A DNA stretch of 59,976 nt from Lachnospiraceae bacterium (GTDB taxonomy: Bacteria > Bacillota > Clostridia > Lachnospirales > Lachnospiraceae), in assembly GCA_022769005.1 (NCBI GenBank), contig JALEKK010000010.1, positions 1 to 59,976 on the forward strand. The letters run 5' to 3'. The notes under the pieces are model-generated. The model searched no databases. It was not told the origin of the DNA and was given only the letters and a program-made list of their open reading frames with translations. Position numbers and translations under genes: made by a program. Of this stretch, positions 1 through 10,500 are shown piece by piece (within the stretch, counting starts at the first letter, position 1; every line of letters starts with the position of its first letter).

Positions 1-102
1 GTTGAAGAATATATAGATTACTACAATAACAAAAGAATTCAGGCAAAAACAAAATGGATGCCACCTGTACAATACAGGATAGCATCCATGTGTTCCGCCT
101 AA
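1..102 (+). CDS. IS3-family transposase OrfB, C-terminal fragment (continues upstream of the window)
   Basis: Reading from base 1 in frame gives 33 codons and a TAA stop. The peptide contains EEYIDYYNNKRIQ followed by KTKWMPPVQYR. This is the well-known end of IS3/IS150-type DDE transposases, the integrase-core C-terminus with its YNxxRxQ and P-x-x-YR pattern. OrfB catalyses strand cleavage and joining during transposition. Only the extreme C-terminus is visible, so whether the full gene is intact cannot be judged. No neighbour depends on it, and the next gene (minus strand) ends at 247. Confidence 0.8.
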   Translation, partial: VEEYIDYYNNKRIQAKTKWMPPVQYRIASMCSA

Positions 103-139
103 TTCATAAATATGTGTCCAGGATTCTGGGTACATATCA
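1..139 (+). mobile_element. 3' end of an IS3-family (IS150-like) insertion sequence, truncated by the window edge
   Basis: The first 102 bases encode the C-terminal tail of an IS3-type transposase. The following bases, about 111-139, contain the block TGTCCAGGATTCTGGGTACA, which resembles the terminal inverted repeats of this IS group. The element therefore probably ends near 139. Its left end lies outside the window, so neither the matching inverted repeat nor a target-site duplication can be checked here. The exact right boundary is inferred. Confidence 0.7.
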
Positions 140-246
140 ATGTGCAAATATCGAAGGTTTTTTAAAATACGCTGCCGTTAAAAATACGGAACCGGCTTGA
201 AATAGGATACCGGTTGTGTATGTTAATAATATAAGTCATATTCAAA

Positions 247-1449
247 TCAGTAATCATATAATATATGGTTTCCGATTATGGTATAGCTCGAGTAATTATT
301 TGTTTTCCCGGTGTACATATGGAAGAAATGATAAGGAACGTTTCGCCTTCCGCCAAGTACTTCCTTTGCCGCCCGTATACAGTCTGAATCGGCGAGTTTA
401 TTTGTAAGCGCGAGTTCAAAGCGACCGCTTGCCACGGGAGTAAATTGTCCTCTTTGATATATAACGCCGGATATGGTATTAGGGAAATATGAACTTGCAA
501 CTCTGTTCATCACAACGCTTCCGACCGCAACCTTTCCTTCGTAGGGTTCAACACCCGCCTCGACATATATTATTGCCGCCATCATATCCAGGTCTGATGC
601 TGAATAGTCGTATGACGGGGCGTTTGAACTGCCCGAAGAGTTTCCGGAATCCGATGAGACATTATCGGAATTGTCGGATGACTGACTGTTATTTTCGCTG
701 TTCTGACGCTCTGCCTCTAAAGATGCAAGGTATGCCTGCCTTTCAGCTTCTTCTCTTGCCCGTTTTTCCTCTTCCAGTTTAACTTCATAATCCTTAGCCT
801 GAGCCATCAGTTTGTTGAGAGAGTCTTCCGATATGCGAAGTTCCGCGGTTTTATCCGCAACCATGTTTTGAAGACTTTCGGCTTCGGCAACAGCCTCGTT
901 TTTTAACTGATCGAGAGCCTTCATTTCTCTTGTTACCGTATCTCTTTTATCCGCGACTTCTTTTATTATACCGGCAAGCTTTGATAATTGATTTTTATCA
1001 TAACTTACGATGCTTTGAACATACATGGTTCTGTTCAGAAAATCATCAAGATTCGATGATGAAAACAGTACATCATATACGGATTGTCTTTGATTTTCGT
1101 ATGAATATTGAATTCTCAATTTCATTGCTTCATACATTTCTTTTTGCTGTTTTTCAAGATCGGAAATTTGACCGGATATATCGGCAATTTCATTTTGTTT
1201 ATTGTTTATGTCGGAAGTCAGATTTTCGATTTTTTTACTTGAATTATCTATTTCGCTGCTGAGATTGCTTATATCGGAAGATATTCCGGATTGCTTTTCT
1301 CTCAATTCTTCAATCAGCTTATTGGTATTATTCAGACTTTCTTCAAGTGATTCGGAGAGGGTCTTTTTTGGAGCGTTGAATATACTCGAAACGGATATGC
1401 CGAAGGCTGCAATTATTATAGCCGTTAATTTTATGGATTTATATTTCAA
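247..1449 (-). CDS. Secreted coiled-coil protein with C-terminal SleB-type cell wall hydrolase domain
   Basis: The 400-residue protein starts at TTG, preceded by a good AAGGAGGG site. An N-terminal signal or anchor segment (about residues 8-28) is followed by a long coiled coil (about 35-240, heptads rich in L, I, K and E) like the PcsB/CwlO-type N-terminal region. A low-complexity Ser/Asn linker (about 255-282) leads to a Hydrolase_2/SleB domain (about 283-400). That domain has MAAIIYVEAG with the presumed catalytic Glu, then EGKVAVGSVVMNR and a late HFFHMY. SleB-family enzymes are lytic transglycosylases that cut peptidoglycan. The coiled coil suggests control by an envelope partner such as FtsEX, or self-association. 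A role in growth or separation is more likely than spore germination, but this is inference. Confidence 0.88.
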   Translation of the reverse strand: MKYKSIKLTAIIIAAFGISVSSIFNAPKKTLSESLEESLNNTNKLIEELREKQSGISSDISNLSSEIDNSSKKIENLTSDINNKQNEIADISGQISDLEKQQKEMYEAMKLRIQYSYENQRQSVYDVLFSSSNLDDFLNRTMYVQSIVSYDKNQLSKLAGIIKEVADKRDTVTREMKALDQLKNEAVAEAESLQNMVADKTAELRISEDSLNKLMAQAKDYEVKLEEEKRAREEAERQAYLASLEAERQNSENNSQSSDNSDNVSSDSGNSSGSSNAPSYDYSASDLDMMAAIIYVEAGVEPYEGKVAVGSVVMNRVASSYFPNTISGVIYQRGQFTPVASGRFELALTNKLADSDCIRAAKEVLGGRRNVPYHFFHMYTGKTNNYSSYTIIGNHILYDY

Positions 1450-1766
1450 CTGTTCCCTCCTTGAATTTATTTATTTGATTTAATTACACATTTTAATATT
1501 GGAGTATTATAACATATTTTTATCAGCACGCAAAAAGTCATGTTAATATCAGCCTGTATCTTGTCAAATGTAATAATCAGCAGAGTGTATTGCCGTAAAC
1601 CGGAATAATATGAATGTATACGGGAGATATCAAACCGGCACGTTGATAAATGAATTAAAGCTTTTGGATAACGATAATCCGAGTAAGAAATTTTGTATAC
1701 AGACGGATAAAGACTAAAAAAGGAACTCCGAAAATCGAAGTTCCTTTTTTATTAAAAAGATTTTAA
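1450..1766. other. Intergenic region between the SleB-type gene and the ammonium transporter gene
   Basis: These 317 bases hold the TTG-proximal ribosome binding site of the hydrolase gene (about 1453-1463 on the minus strand), presumably its promoter, and the terminator of the transporter gene near 1716-1747. A 35-codon plus-strand reading frame from 1611 has no good ribosome binding site and no recognisable product, so I do not call it a gene. Confidence 0.5.
1716..1750 (-). terminator. Rho-independent terminator of the ammonium transporter gene (probably bidirectional)
   Basis: AGGAACTCCG and CGAAGTTCCT pair across a five-base loop, with one mismatch. The hairpin is flanked by an A-run on one side and a T-run on the other, so it can end transcription in both directions. 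It lies about 20 bases past the transporter stop codon on the minus strand. Confidence 0.8.
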
Positions 1767-3020
1767 TTAATCTTCAACTTTATATTCAAATGCAGGGTAA
1801 GCATCTTCACCGTGCTGGTTGATATCAAGACCTGCAACTTCTTCTGAAGGATCAACACGAAGTCTTGTGAAGATTCTTGTGATAAGAAGAGAAATTGCCG
1901 TCATACCTGCTGAATAACCTGCAGCAATAGCTGTTGCAAGTATCTGTATACCGAACTGGTGAACACCGCCGAATACGAGACCGTCGCCGTAAGCAACAGT
2001 AGGGTTAACTGAAGCCTGGCAGAAAAGTGCAAGACCTATACAACCCGTGAAACCTGCCATACCGTGGCAGCCGAATACTGACATAGGATCGTCGATACCG
2101 CCCTTTGCGATAGCCTTTGTTGTAAAGTAGCAGATTGGGCTTACAACCGCTCCGATAATGAAAGCAGCCCATACAGGAACGAAACCGCAGGTAGGAGTAG
2201 CAGCCACAAGACCGCATACGAGACCTGAAGAAGCACCTACGATAGTAGGTTTTCCTGTAGTTGCAATGTCAATTATAGCCCAAGAGCAAAGAGCTGTTGC
2301 AGCCATAATGCATGTTGTTAAGAATGCATGAGCAGCCAATCCGTCGGCATGAAGGCTTGAACCCGCATTGAATCCGAGCCATCCGAACCAAAGAATGCTG
2401 GCACCGAGGAATACATAAGGCTTGTTGTGAGGCTCGAAAGACTTCTTACCGAATCCGTCACGTCTGCCCAACATAGCGGCAAGTACGAGGCCTGACATAC
2501 CTGTGGCAACCTCGATAGGGAAACCACCGGCAAAGTCAATTACTCCCATCTGCTGTAAGAAGCCGCCGCCCCATACCATATGTACAAGAGGGAAGTAAAC
2601 TAATACAGACCAAATCATTGAGAATACGAACATTGCGCCCGCTCTCATTCTTCCTACACCGCCACCTGTTACAACGGCCGGTGTAATCATAGCAAACATC
2701 ATCTGGAATATTACATATGTAATAACAGAAATAGATGATGATGTTCCGTCGATAGATTCGTAAGGACTTAATCCCATGAGGAAGAAGTTGTCAAATCCAC
2801 CGATAAATGCATTAGCGCCGCCACCGTTTGAGAATGATAATGTGTAACCAAAAACAACCCAAAGCAATACGGAAAAGCCCATGATGCCGACACTTGCCAT
2901 CATTGTGTCAATTACGTTCTTCTTGCGAGCAAGACCGCCGTAGAAAAACGCAAGACCTGGTGTCATAATGAAAACCAATGCTGCACAAATGAGCACGAAT
3001 CCATTACCCGCAAAATCCAT
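1767..3020 (-). CDS. amt: Ammonium transporter (Amt family)
   Basis: I place the start at 3020, 25 codons inside the longest open frame. An AGGAGG site lies eight bases before this ATG, and the resulting N-terminus (MDFAGNGFVLICAALVFIMT) fits the family. The 417-residue product has about eleven hydrophobic spans. It carries the Amt signatures GLAFFYGGLARKKN (about residues 24-37) and HMVWGGG, and the second pore histidine in FGCHGMAGF. The conserved tail ends GLDINQHGEDAYP. It conducts ammonium/ammonia across the membrane. After DFAGG it reads FPIEVATGMSGL rather than the VVHI of many bacterial homologues, which suggests a subgroup. No glnK/P-II gene is adjacent, although one often is, so its regulator must be elsewhere. 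Confidence 0.95.
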   Translation of the reverse strand: MDFAGNGFVLICAALVFIMTPGLAFFYGGLARKKNVIDTMMASVGIMGFSVLLWVVFGYTLSFSNGGGANAFIGGFDNFFLMGLSPYESIDGTSSSISVITYVIFQMMFAMITPAVVTGGGVGRMRAGAMFVFSMIWSVLVYFPLVHMVWGGGFLQQMGVIDFAGGFPIEVATGMSGLVLAAMLGRRDGFGKKSFEPHNKPYVFLGASILWFGWLGFNAGSSLHADGLAAHAFLTTCIMAATALCSWAIIDIATTGKPTIVGASSGLVCGLVAATPTCGFVPVWAAFIIGAVVSPICYFTTKAIAKGGIDDPMSVFGCHGMAGFTGCIGLALFCQASVNPTVAYGDGLVFGGVHQFGIQILATAIAAGYSAGMTAISLLITRIFTRLRVDPSEEVAGLDINQHGEDAYPAFEYKVED

Positions 3021-3197
3021 GTTTTTATCCTCCTTTTTTATTAAGGTGTGCCGCCTGAAAATATAAAAAATGTATAAACGGTAACCTGTAAACATTTAAT
3101 AAATTTTAACAAATACAGATTAAATCGTCAATGCCAAATGCATTTCAGAGACCGTTTTTTAGGTTAAATATTGAATTTTGCGCTTATGAATTCTGTT

Positions 3198-3851
3198 TTA
3201 CGGCTTTTTAGATTTTCGTTTTGATTTTTTGGATTTGCCCCTTCCGAGGAATAAAAACAGAATCCCCATACCTATAACGATAACCGCTATAAGAATAAAA
3301 GCATGCATAAAATAATCTTCCGGGAGTATGTTAATAATCGGATCTTCTTCAGGGTAGAACAACCAGTAATCATTTCTAAAGGCAACTTTGTGAAATGAAG
3401 TAAACAGTGAATCAAAGTTTACGGCGGACCATATTCCCAGGCAAACAGGAAGTGCAAGAGTTATTATTCCCGCAATTCTGAAAAAAATTGTGCTGTGTTT
3501 TTTCCTATAAATATATATACTCCACGGAATTGCAACGGCAGCCGTTGAAGGAAGAAGTATCTGGAAAATGACAAATATGTTTTTTACTTCTTCAAAGTGA
3601 ATTTTCCCGGTTGCGGACATAGCCAGATCGGGAAAGGAAAGTTCACCACGATTAAAGATTGACATGTAATTTATAAGTGCGTTGTAGTTACGATATATTA
3701 AATCCGTCGAATAACCTGACTGCCCGGGAATATCCAATGCGTTTACGTCAAAATAATAGAGCGGCGTAAAAAACACCGTAAAAGTAACGGCTCCGCTTAT
3801 TACCATAATTGTCAGAATAATCGGCAGAATTATGTTGTGTGCATATTTCAT
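3198..3851 (-). CDS. DUF1461 (TIGR01906) integral membrane protein
   Basis: The 217-residue protein has an N-terminal transmembrane segment, a long extracytoplasmic stretch, two central spans (about residues 97-113 and 127-148) and a last span (about 185-206) before a very basic Lys/Ser/Arg tail. The stretch FHKVAFRNDYWLFYPEEDP followed by IINILPEDYF is the hallmark of the DUF1461/TIGR01906 family of Firmicutes. Its molecular function is not established. An AGGAG site precedes the ATG. It lies upstream of, and in the same direction as, the transporter gene, but the gap of 177 bases suggests separate transcription. Confidence 0.85.
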   Translation of the reverse strand: MKYAHNIILPIILTIMVISGAVTFTVFFTPLYYFDVNALDIPGQSGYSTDLIYRNYNALINYMSIFNRGELSFPDLAMSATGKIHFEEVKNIFVIFQILLPSTAAVAIPWSIYIYRKKHSTIFFRIAGIITLALPVCLGIWSAVNFDSLFTSFHKVAFRNDYWLFYPEEDPIINILPEDYFMHAFILIAVIVIGMGILFLFLGRGKSKKSKRKSKKP

Positions 3852-4042
3852 TTGTCAGCTCCTAAATACAGAATTTGGGTTATTATAGCACAATTATTTT
3901 ATAAATATTTTACAATTCTACAAATGCATATAAAAACATGAAATTATGGGCAAAATGCATAAATATACATTTGTTCTTATGATAAAATATAAGTATATGA
4001 TTTAGGGGATATTTATATCTGAATATTTGGGGAGGAAACAAT

Positions 4043-4573
4043 ATGAAAAGCTTAGACAGTAAAACGGGCGTAAGCGGTTTTTTCGGAAAGAGACTGTTTA
4101 TTGCTCTTATTGCGGTATTGTTGTCTGTAATTTTGGGACTTACATCGGTGGCGGTAGTCAGCGTAAGAGCAGAAGATAACAATGATACTTTGATTACATA
4201 TGACAGCCCGGACAGTAAGGTATGGTCTAAGATAGAAATTTTGGACGAGTCCAGAGAAAATGTTGTAATGGATGTTTTAGCCAACAACAAGAATAAGCCT
4301 TATCTTGAACAGGGTAAAACATATTATCTCAGGGCTTATGTAAAAAAACCTAAAAATGCTACAAGATTCCATTTCCTTGTGGGCGATACAAAAGATAAGG
4401 GAATTACGGCGACATATAACGGCGTAAAGGTAGTATCACCTCCCGGAGGCGCAACAAATACAGGCCTATGGAATCCAATTCATTTGATTACTTTTACGAA
4501 AGAAAAGATCTTGATGATCCAAAATACGGGTATAACGAAACAAGTACTTCACCTGTCAATAAAAGAACTTTAA
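4043..4573 (+). CDS. N-terminal fragment (signal peptide) of the frameshifted giant surface protein
   Basis: GGGGAGG lies just before this ATG. The frame encodes a long signal peptide (residues about 17-44: hydrophobic core IALIAVLLSVILGLTSVAVV, then VRAED as the likely cleavage region). Next come about 100 residues of secreted-type sequence. The last 30 residues or so look out of frame. The large frame that begins at 4468 has no ribosome binding site and no signal peptide, but it continues this protein in the -1 frame. The stop in that frame at 4417-4419 places the shift between 4420 and 4573. A single missing base near 4471-4476 would join LWN to SNSFDYFYERKD smoothly. This is either a real inactivating mutation or a sequencing error; I see no classic slippery heptamer at the join. 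Confidence 0.8.
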   Translation: MKSLDSKTGVSGFFGKRLFIALIAVLLSVILGLTSVAVVSVRAEDNNDTLITYDSPDSKVWSKIEILDESRENVVMDVLANNKNKPYLEQGKTYYLRAYVKKPKNATRFHFLVGDTKDKGITATYNGVKVVSPPGGATNTGLWNPIHLITFTKEKILMIQNTGITKQVLHLSIKEL

Positions 4574-7500
4574 ATGACGGATACTGGGAATACGGAATAA
4601 AAAGTTCAATAGCGACAAATGAAGAATATGAAGTCCTGATAGGATTCGAGATTGATCCGAGTGCATATAACAATGTGGATGTCATAGACGGAGCGATTCA
4701 TCTGTATATGTCTGACGGAAATCATAATTATACCGATCAGATAAGCATCAATATTCCGGTTGAGAAGAATACTTCATCAACTTTTCCTACGGGTATGGGA
4801 AGCTCTCAGATGACTCCCGGAGGAGTTTTTCAGAAAGGCGTTTCCATCTCGGCAAGTAACCTTTCGTATATGTACGAAAAGATAGAATTCGACTTTGTGT
4901 ACTCAAAGGAATTATCTTTTGAGGATTTCGGTTTTAATGATCAGTATGTAAAGTACAGTTATACTGGAGGAAAGATTACAATAGGCAATCAGGAGTCCGT
5001 ACCGGGTTCATCTGACATGGTGAAAAGACATATAGTAGTTCACAATGGTCTGATGAATAATCTGATGTATTTAAATTATAAAGTGCGCTTTCCCAAGGAC
5101 TCCGTAAAGATAGGAAGTACTTATGAGACGTATTTTTCAAACGGTACAATTAAATATTACAATAATGACATTACGGAAAGCATTCCGGGAGACGGAAAAT
5201 ATTCATATACAATAGTTGATCCGACGCTTGAAAAAATCTCATACCGTGCAACTGACAGAACGGTTTATAATGCGACTGAACAGACGGAAAATTACATGAC
5301 TCAGTTTGGAAGCCTTGAGATATATAATGATCTCAGTAATGAATCTGTTAAAAACAAAGTGCTTGAAGTCAATTATAATAAGAATAAGGCGAATGCCGAA
5401 ATATTGGCAATTACCGTTCCGGTCGGATCATACGGTCTGGAAGACAATAAAGAAAAAGATCAGATAATATATATAACCGGAACAGATGAAAACGGTAATT
5501 GTAAAACGGTTACTTTAAACGGAAGTGATCTAAGTTACAGAAATTATCTCTTTAACGGATGGCCGATATATTATTACAGAATTACGGCAAAGGATATAGG
5601 GCTTAAAAATATAACATATATGAAAACATATATGGGAAAAATATTACCTCTTTATCATACGACAACGTGGGACGCATATTGGTCTACAGGAGGAGCGAAT
5701 GCCTGTGCGGCGTTTGGAAGATTCACAAGTGCAGATCCCGGAATTGTGGTAACCAATGAATATAAAATCTACAACGAACTGGCTGAAGACAGAGAGCTTC
5801 CTAAGGGAAACGTTACGATTCCCGTAACCGTAACGGGAACATCCGATAACAGAGTTGCGGCATCCGGAGGATACAGCATATACAGTATAGATAACAGAGG
5901 ACGAGAGACATACATCGGAGATAAACCTTATATACCTGCCGGCGGCAAGGTAAAGGGAGTTATGGATATAACCCCGTACGGTACTATGTGGTTAGCTGAA
6001 ACGGACGGTAAAACCAACAGTGACGGTGTTTATAAACCTGTTCAGTCGGCAAACGGAACGTCTGCTATAATTACCGATCCGGAGATGTATCTCATACTTC
6101 CTCAGGGTATAGATATATCAGACCTCAGTTTCTCTCTTAGTAAGAGTAACCAGTTTAATATGCACAATTCGGCCGACAGAGACGGAACAAAGTCGTCGGA
6201 TCTGAACTTCTCGATTGAGAGCGTTCCTAATACAAAAGACGATAAGAAAATATACAGAGTTACTTTTCCTAAAGATACGGTCATCGGATTGTATGATGCG
6301 GACGGTAACATCACAACATTAAGGGTTAATATCACACTGTCTACCGTAACGGGACTTCCAACGGATGGATACAGATGGAATGATCTCGTACAGATTAAGT
6401 CATCCATGGACACGACGGGAATGGTATATAACGACGCTAACAGCATTGGAGCGACCAATAACCTGAGACCTGACAAATACGGTATCAACGGCGGAAAATA
6501 TTTGCTCGGAGTTACAAACGGATCTACTGAGAAAAAATTTAATATCCAGCAGTTAAGCGACATACAGGTTGAAGATTCCATAACCGTAACGAAGATCAAC
6601 GGTGTTGACGTGTCGGATAATCACTGGTTCGTTTTGAATACGGTAGACGGAAAATACGATGAAAACAGTATTGCCCTCTTAGGAAAAAAGAGCGAAGGAC
6701 AGTTGAAAATACAAATCCGTAATCAATCAGATTCCGCAAGCGGGGCGTATAAGACATTTATACCTATTCCGAAAGAGGGGACTTCCCTCGGAACGGCATT
6801 CCAGGAAAATAATTTCGGGTTTACCATGTCTTTGGACTCTGCTTATATTCCGGAAGGTTTTACGGTTAAATATGTCAAATTGAATAAAACGGATGTGGGA
6901 ACTGACGGTTCATTTAATACGGACGGTCAATATACCGAATTAAGCGATGATAATAAAGATCAGGCTAACGCCATACTGTTGGAATCCGATTCCGTACCCG
7001 GCAATGCCAATGTCAGTGCATTATTTAATTTCAAGATTGACGATGGTAAACCGGCGGATCTTAATGTGTTCAGAACAATACACAAGTACTACCCTCTGCA
7101 GAATGATTCTGTTGCGGAGAGGGAACACCTTGATAATTATGTTGCCATGAGAGTCGCTACCGCAAGACTTACGGGAACCGTATTTCACGATACCAATTCC
7201 AACGGAATAATGGATGACGGTGAGGAAGGAATTGAAGGAATTACAGTTGTCGTTGAAGATAAAGACGGTGGTAAGAGAACGGCAGTAACAGGTGCCGACG
7301 GAAGATATACATACGAAGCCGTAAGAGAAGATGATATTACGGTCGAATTCAAAGGAAGCAATTCTGATGAAAAAATTAAAAATTACAGATTTAACGTTAA
7401 GACCGACGGACTCAATTATTCAAATGATAAGTTAAGTGCATCGAAAACCTATGAAAGCATAGGAGAAAATGAAGAACTTAACATACCTATGAATACATTT

Positions 7501-10500
7501 GTATCAATAAAATACGATGCAAATGCACCTGAGAACGTAAGCGTGACCGGTGATGTTCCTAAGACACAGGAAGCAGCGGAAAATGAATATATAAATGTAA
7601 AGGGAAAGCCTGACAACTTAACCGCAAGCGGATATATGTTTACAGGCTGGAATACAAAACCGGACGGAAGCGGAGACACATATCGTGCCAATTCTTCGCT
7701 TAGGGTATCCGGCGACATAATTAAAGACGGAACAATTACGCTTTACGCCATGTGGGAAGAAGCAGAATATAATCTGACATTTGATTATGCCGGCGGCACG
7801 CCATATAAAGATGAAAATATAGACTTAAATAATTTCAAAAACTTTAAAATTAAAATAAGTGACAGGGTTGACTCTGCATCATTGTCTGACTACAAATTAG
7901 ACAATTATTTAAGTGATAAACTGGCCGGGATTTTGAAGATTAAGTCAGGACTTCCGGGAAACGGAAACAATTATTTATTCCCTATAAATGATTGGGGATA
8001 CGGAAATGCATATCTTCCTACAAAGCTCGGATATACATTCGGAGGCTGGGACTTCAACGGATCCGGCTCCAAAAGCTTATTGGGAGACACTACATTTAAC
8101 AATGCGTTTTATGTGGGTAACCGACGCGGTCCCGTTACCGACGATATAACTTATCGCGCAATATGGAATGAAAAGAAAGACTATAAAATCACATTCGATC
8201 CAAACGGCGGAGAACTTAAGTCGGGTGATATCGTATATACAACGGAAAATAAATATACGAAAGAAAATATAAGATGGACGGAATCAGACCTCGCATCTGA
8301 TTATGTACCGGTAAAGAATGGATATACATTCGCAGGCTGGTCATATGACGGCGAAGTAATAAACGGAAATACACAATACAGAGATCTTGCCGGTAATGAT
8401 GACAGTTCTGATAAGGTAATTACACTTACGGCCGAATGGGTAGAGAAAAATGATTATACCGTTAAATATTCCGTTCCGGGATGGAACATACCTGATAAAA
8501 CGGTATCATATACTTCAAAGGATATTTATCCTGATCAGGCGGTTAACCCACAATATTCAAATGAATATTTTGCGGGATGGACATTGAAAGCATCCGACGC
8601 ATCGGAATCGGATATAATAACTTCCGGTACAACATTCAAAGACCTGGTTGAAGGTGATAATAACTACATAACACTTTATCCGGTCTTTAAGACAAAGGCC
8701 GACTATCAGGTAACCGTTAATTACAATCCAAACGGAGGCACAAGTGCAGCGTCGACTGTTATTAACAGGGACGATCAAATTAAACTGCCAACCGTATCCA
8801 GAACAGGTTATACATTCGACCATTGGGTATATGAAGGCAGAAGAGTGGATGATAACGCAACATACTCAGAAGTAGAAGGCAGTAAGGATGACATTACTCT
8901 GGATGCCATATGGAAGGAAAATCACTATTCCGTAAAATATGTTGTATTCGGAGATGACGGAAACGAGTCTGAATCCAAGACGATTGATAATGTTCATTAT
9001 GAGAGTACCGGATTTGACGAATACAAAGACGGTGACAAAGTTTGGAAACCTGAAAGAGCAGGTTATACATTTGACGGATGGGTATTGAACGGTACCAAAA
9101 AAATTGTAACGAATAATATGTCATACGGAAGTCTTGCCGGAGACGAAGGTACAGAACAGATAGTGCTGGCAGCCAAATTTACTCCGTTAAATTATACGGT
9201 TGAATTTGACAGAGAAAACGGAGAGGCATCATATATCGATCCTATAAAGAATCTTAAATACGGCGATGTTATTTCCATAAGTACAAAGCAGACAAAAACA
9301 GGATATGAACTGGAAAAATATCAGTATAAGAACTCTGACGGAACAATGACGGATATTAATTCCGGAGTTACAAAGATATCTGATCTCAAACCGGAGACAC
9401 AGACATTGACACTCTATCCGGTATGGTCAATAAGAGGCGGATATACCGTTGCATATGACGTAAACGGAGGAAATGCCGATAAGGTGCCTGAGAGCAAGAC
9501 AAACGTATACTGGAATACGGCGGATTTACTGAATGTGAATGTTCAGCCTGAGAGAACGGGATATACACTGTCCGGATGGACATACGGATCGTCAGTCGTT
9601 AATAATACCGTAACATACGGAGAACTTGCGAGAGACGGAAACGTAAAATCAATCACATTGGTTGCTCAGTGGACGCCAAGGACAGATGTGCGTTATACGG
9701 TTGAATATTATAAAGAAAATCCGGACGGCTCATATTCTTTGGACAGTGCATCAACCGAATCCAAATCCGGAACTACCAATGAAAAGGTAAGTATTAACAC
9801 ATTGGATTCTTCCGTAGTTAATAAATTTGACAGATATCATATAAGTTACAACAATGCCAATAATAATCTTTCAGATTACATAAAGCCTGACGGAAGTCTT
9901 GTACTTAAAATTTATTATGATATTAACGAGGCGGAAGTTCCATTTAACCTGAATCCTAATCCTGCCTTGGAATCGGATGTTCCGGCTAAACAATTTGTTA
10001 AGTACGGTAAACATGTAACTAAAGTAAACGATCCTGTAAAAGTCGGATATACATTCGGAGGTTGGTATTTAAGCCCTAATCCTTCGGATTCCGACAGACC
10101 TTGGAATTTTGATTCCGATACAATAACAGCGGAAAATGCTTTAAGCGGTAAAGTTACGCTGTATGCAAAATGGACAGCTAAAAATTACACTGTTTCATAT
10201 AACATAAACGGCGGTGACCCAACGACAAAACCTGCCGACAAGTCAGACGTCAGATGGAACGACAACAATCTTACGGATGTTGCCGAACCAAAGAGAGAAA
10301 TGTATGAATTTGCAGGATGGAAATACGGTGACACATATGTATCAGCTTCAGATAAATATTCAGATCTGGCGCCTAACGATACCGAGAGCGGAATAGAGTT
10401 GGTTGCGCAATGGAATAAAGCGAACAGTTATTATACCGTTAAATATTTCAAGCAAAATCTCGAAAATGACGGATATACTGAAGTTGAGAGTGACAGAATG

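Noticed and set aside
190-215. AACCGG/CCGGTT hairpin as the terminator of the SleB-type gene
   Set aside because: The stem is only six bases with a 14-base loop, and the T-run on the minus strand is displaced by several bases.
1611-1718. 35-codon plus-strand frame between the hydrolase and transporter genes
   Set aside because: It has no convincing ribosome binding site, no recognisable product, and it runs into the terminator.
4460-4500. Programmed -1 ribosomal frameshift in the surface-protein gene
   Set aside because: No X-XXY-YYZ slippery heptamer occurs in the zero frame of the overlap and no strong downstream stem was found; a lost base is simpler.
6102-6599. 165-codon minus-strand frame inside the giant surface-protein gene
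   Set aside because: It is an antisense shadow of a clearly coding region; no ribosome binding site or recognisable domain was seen.
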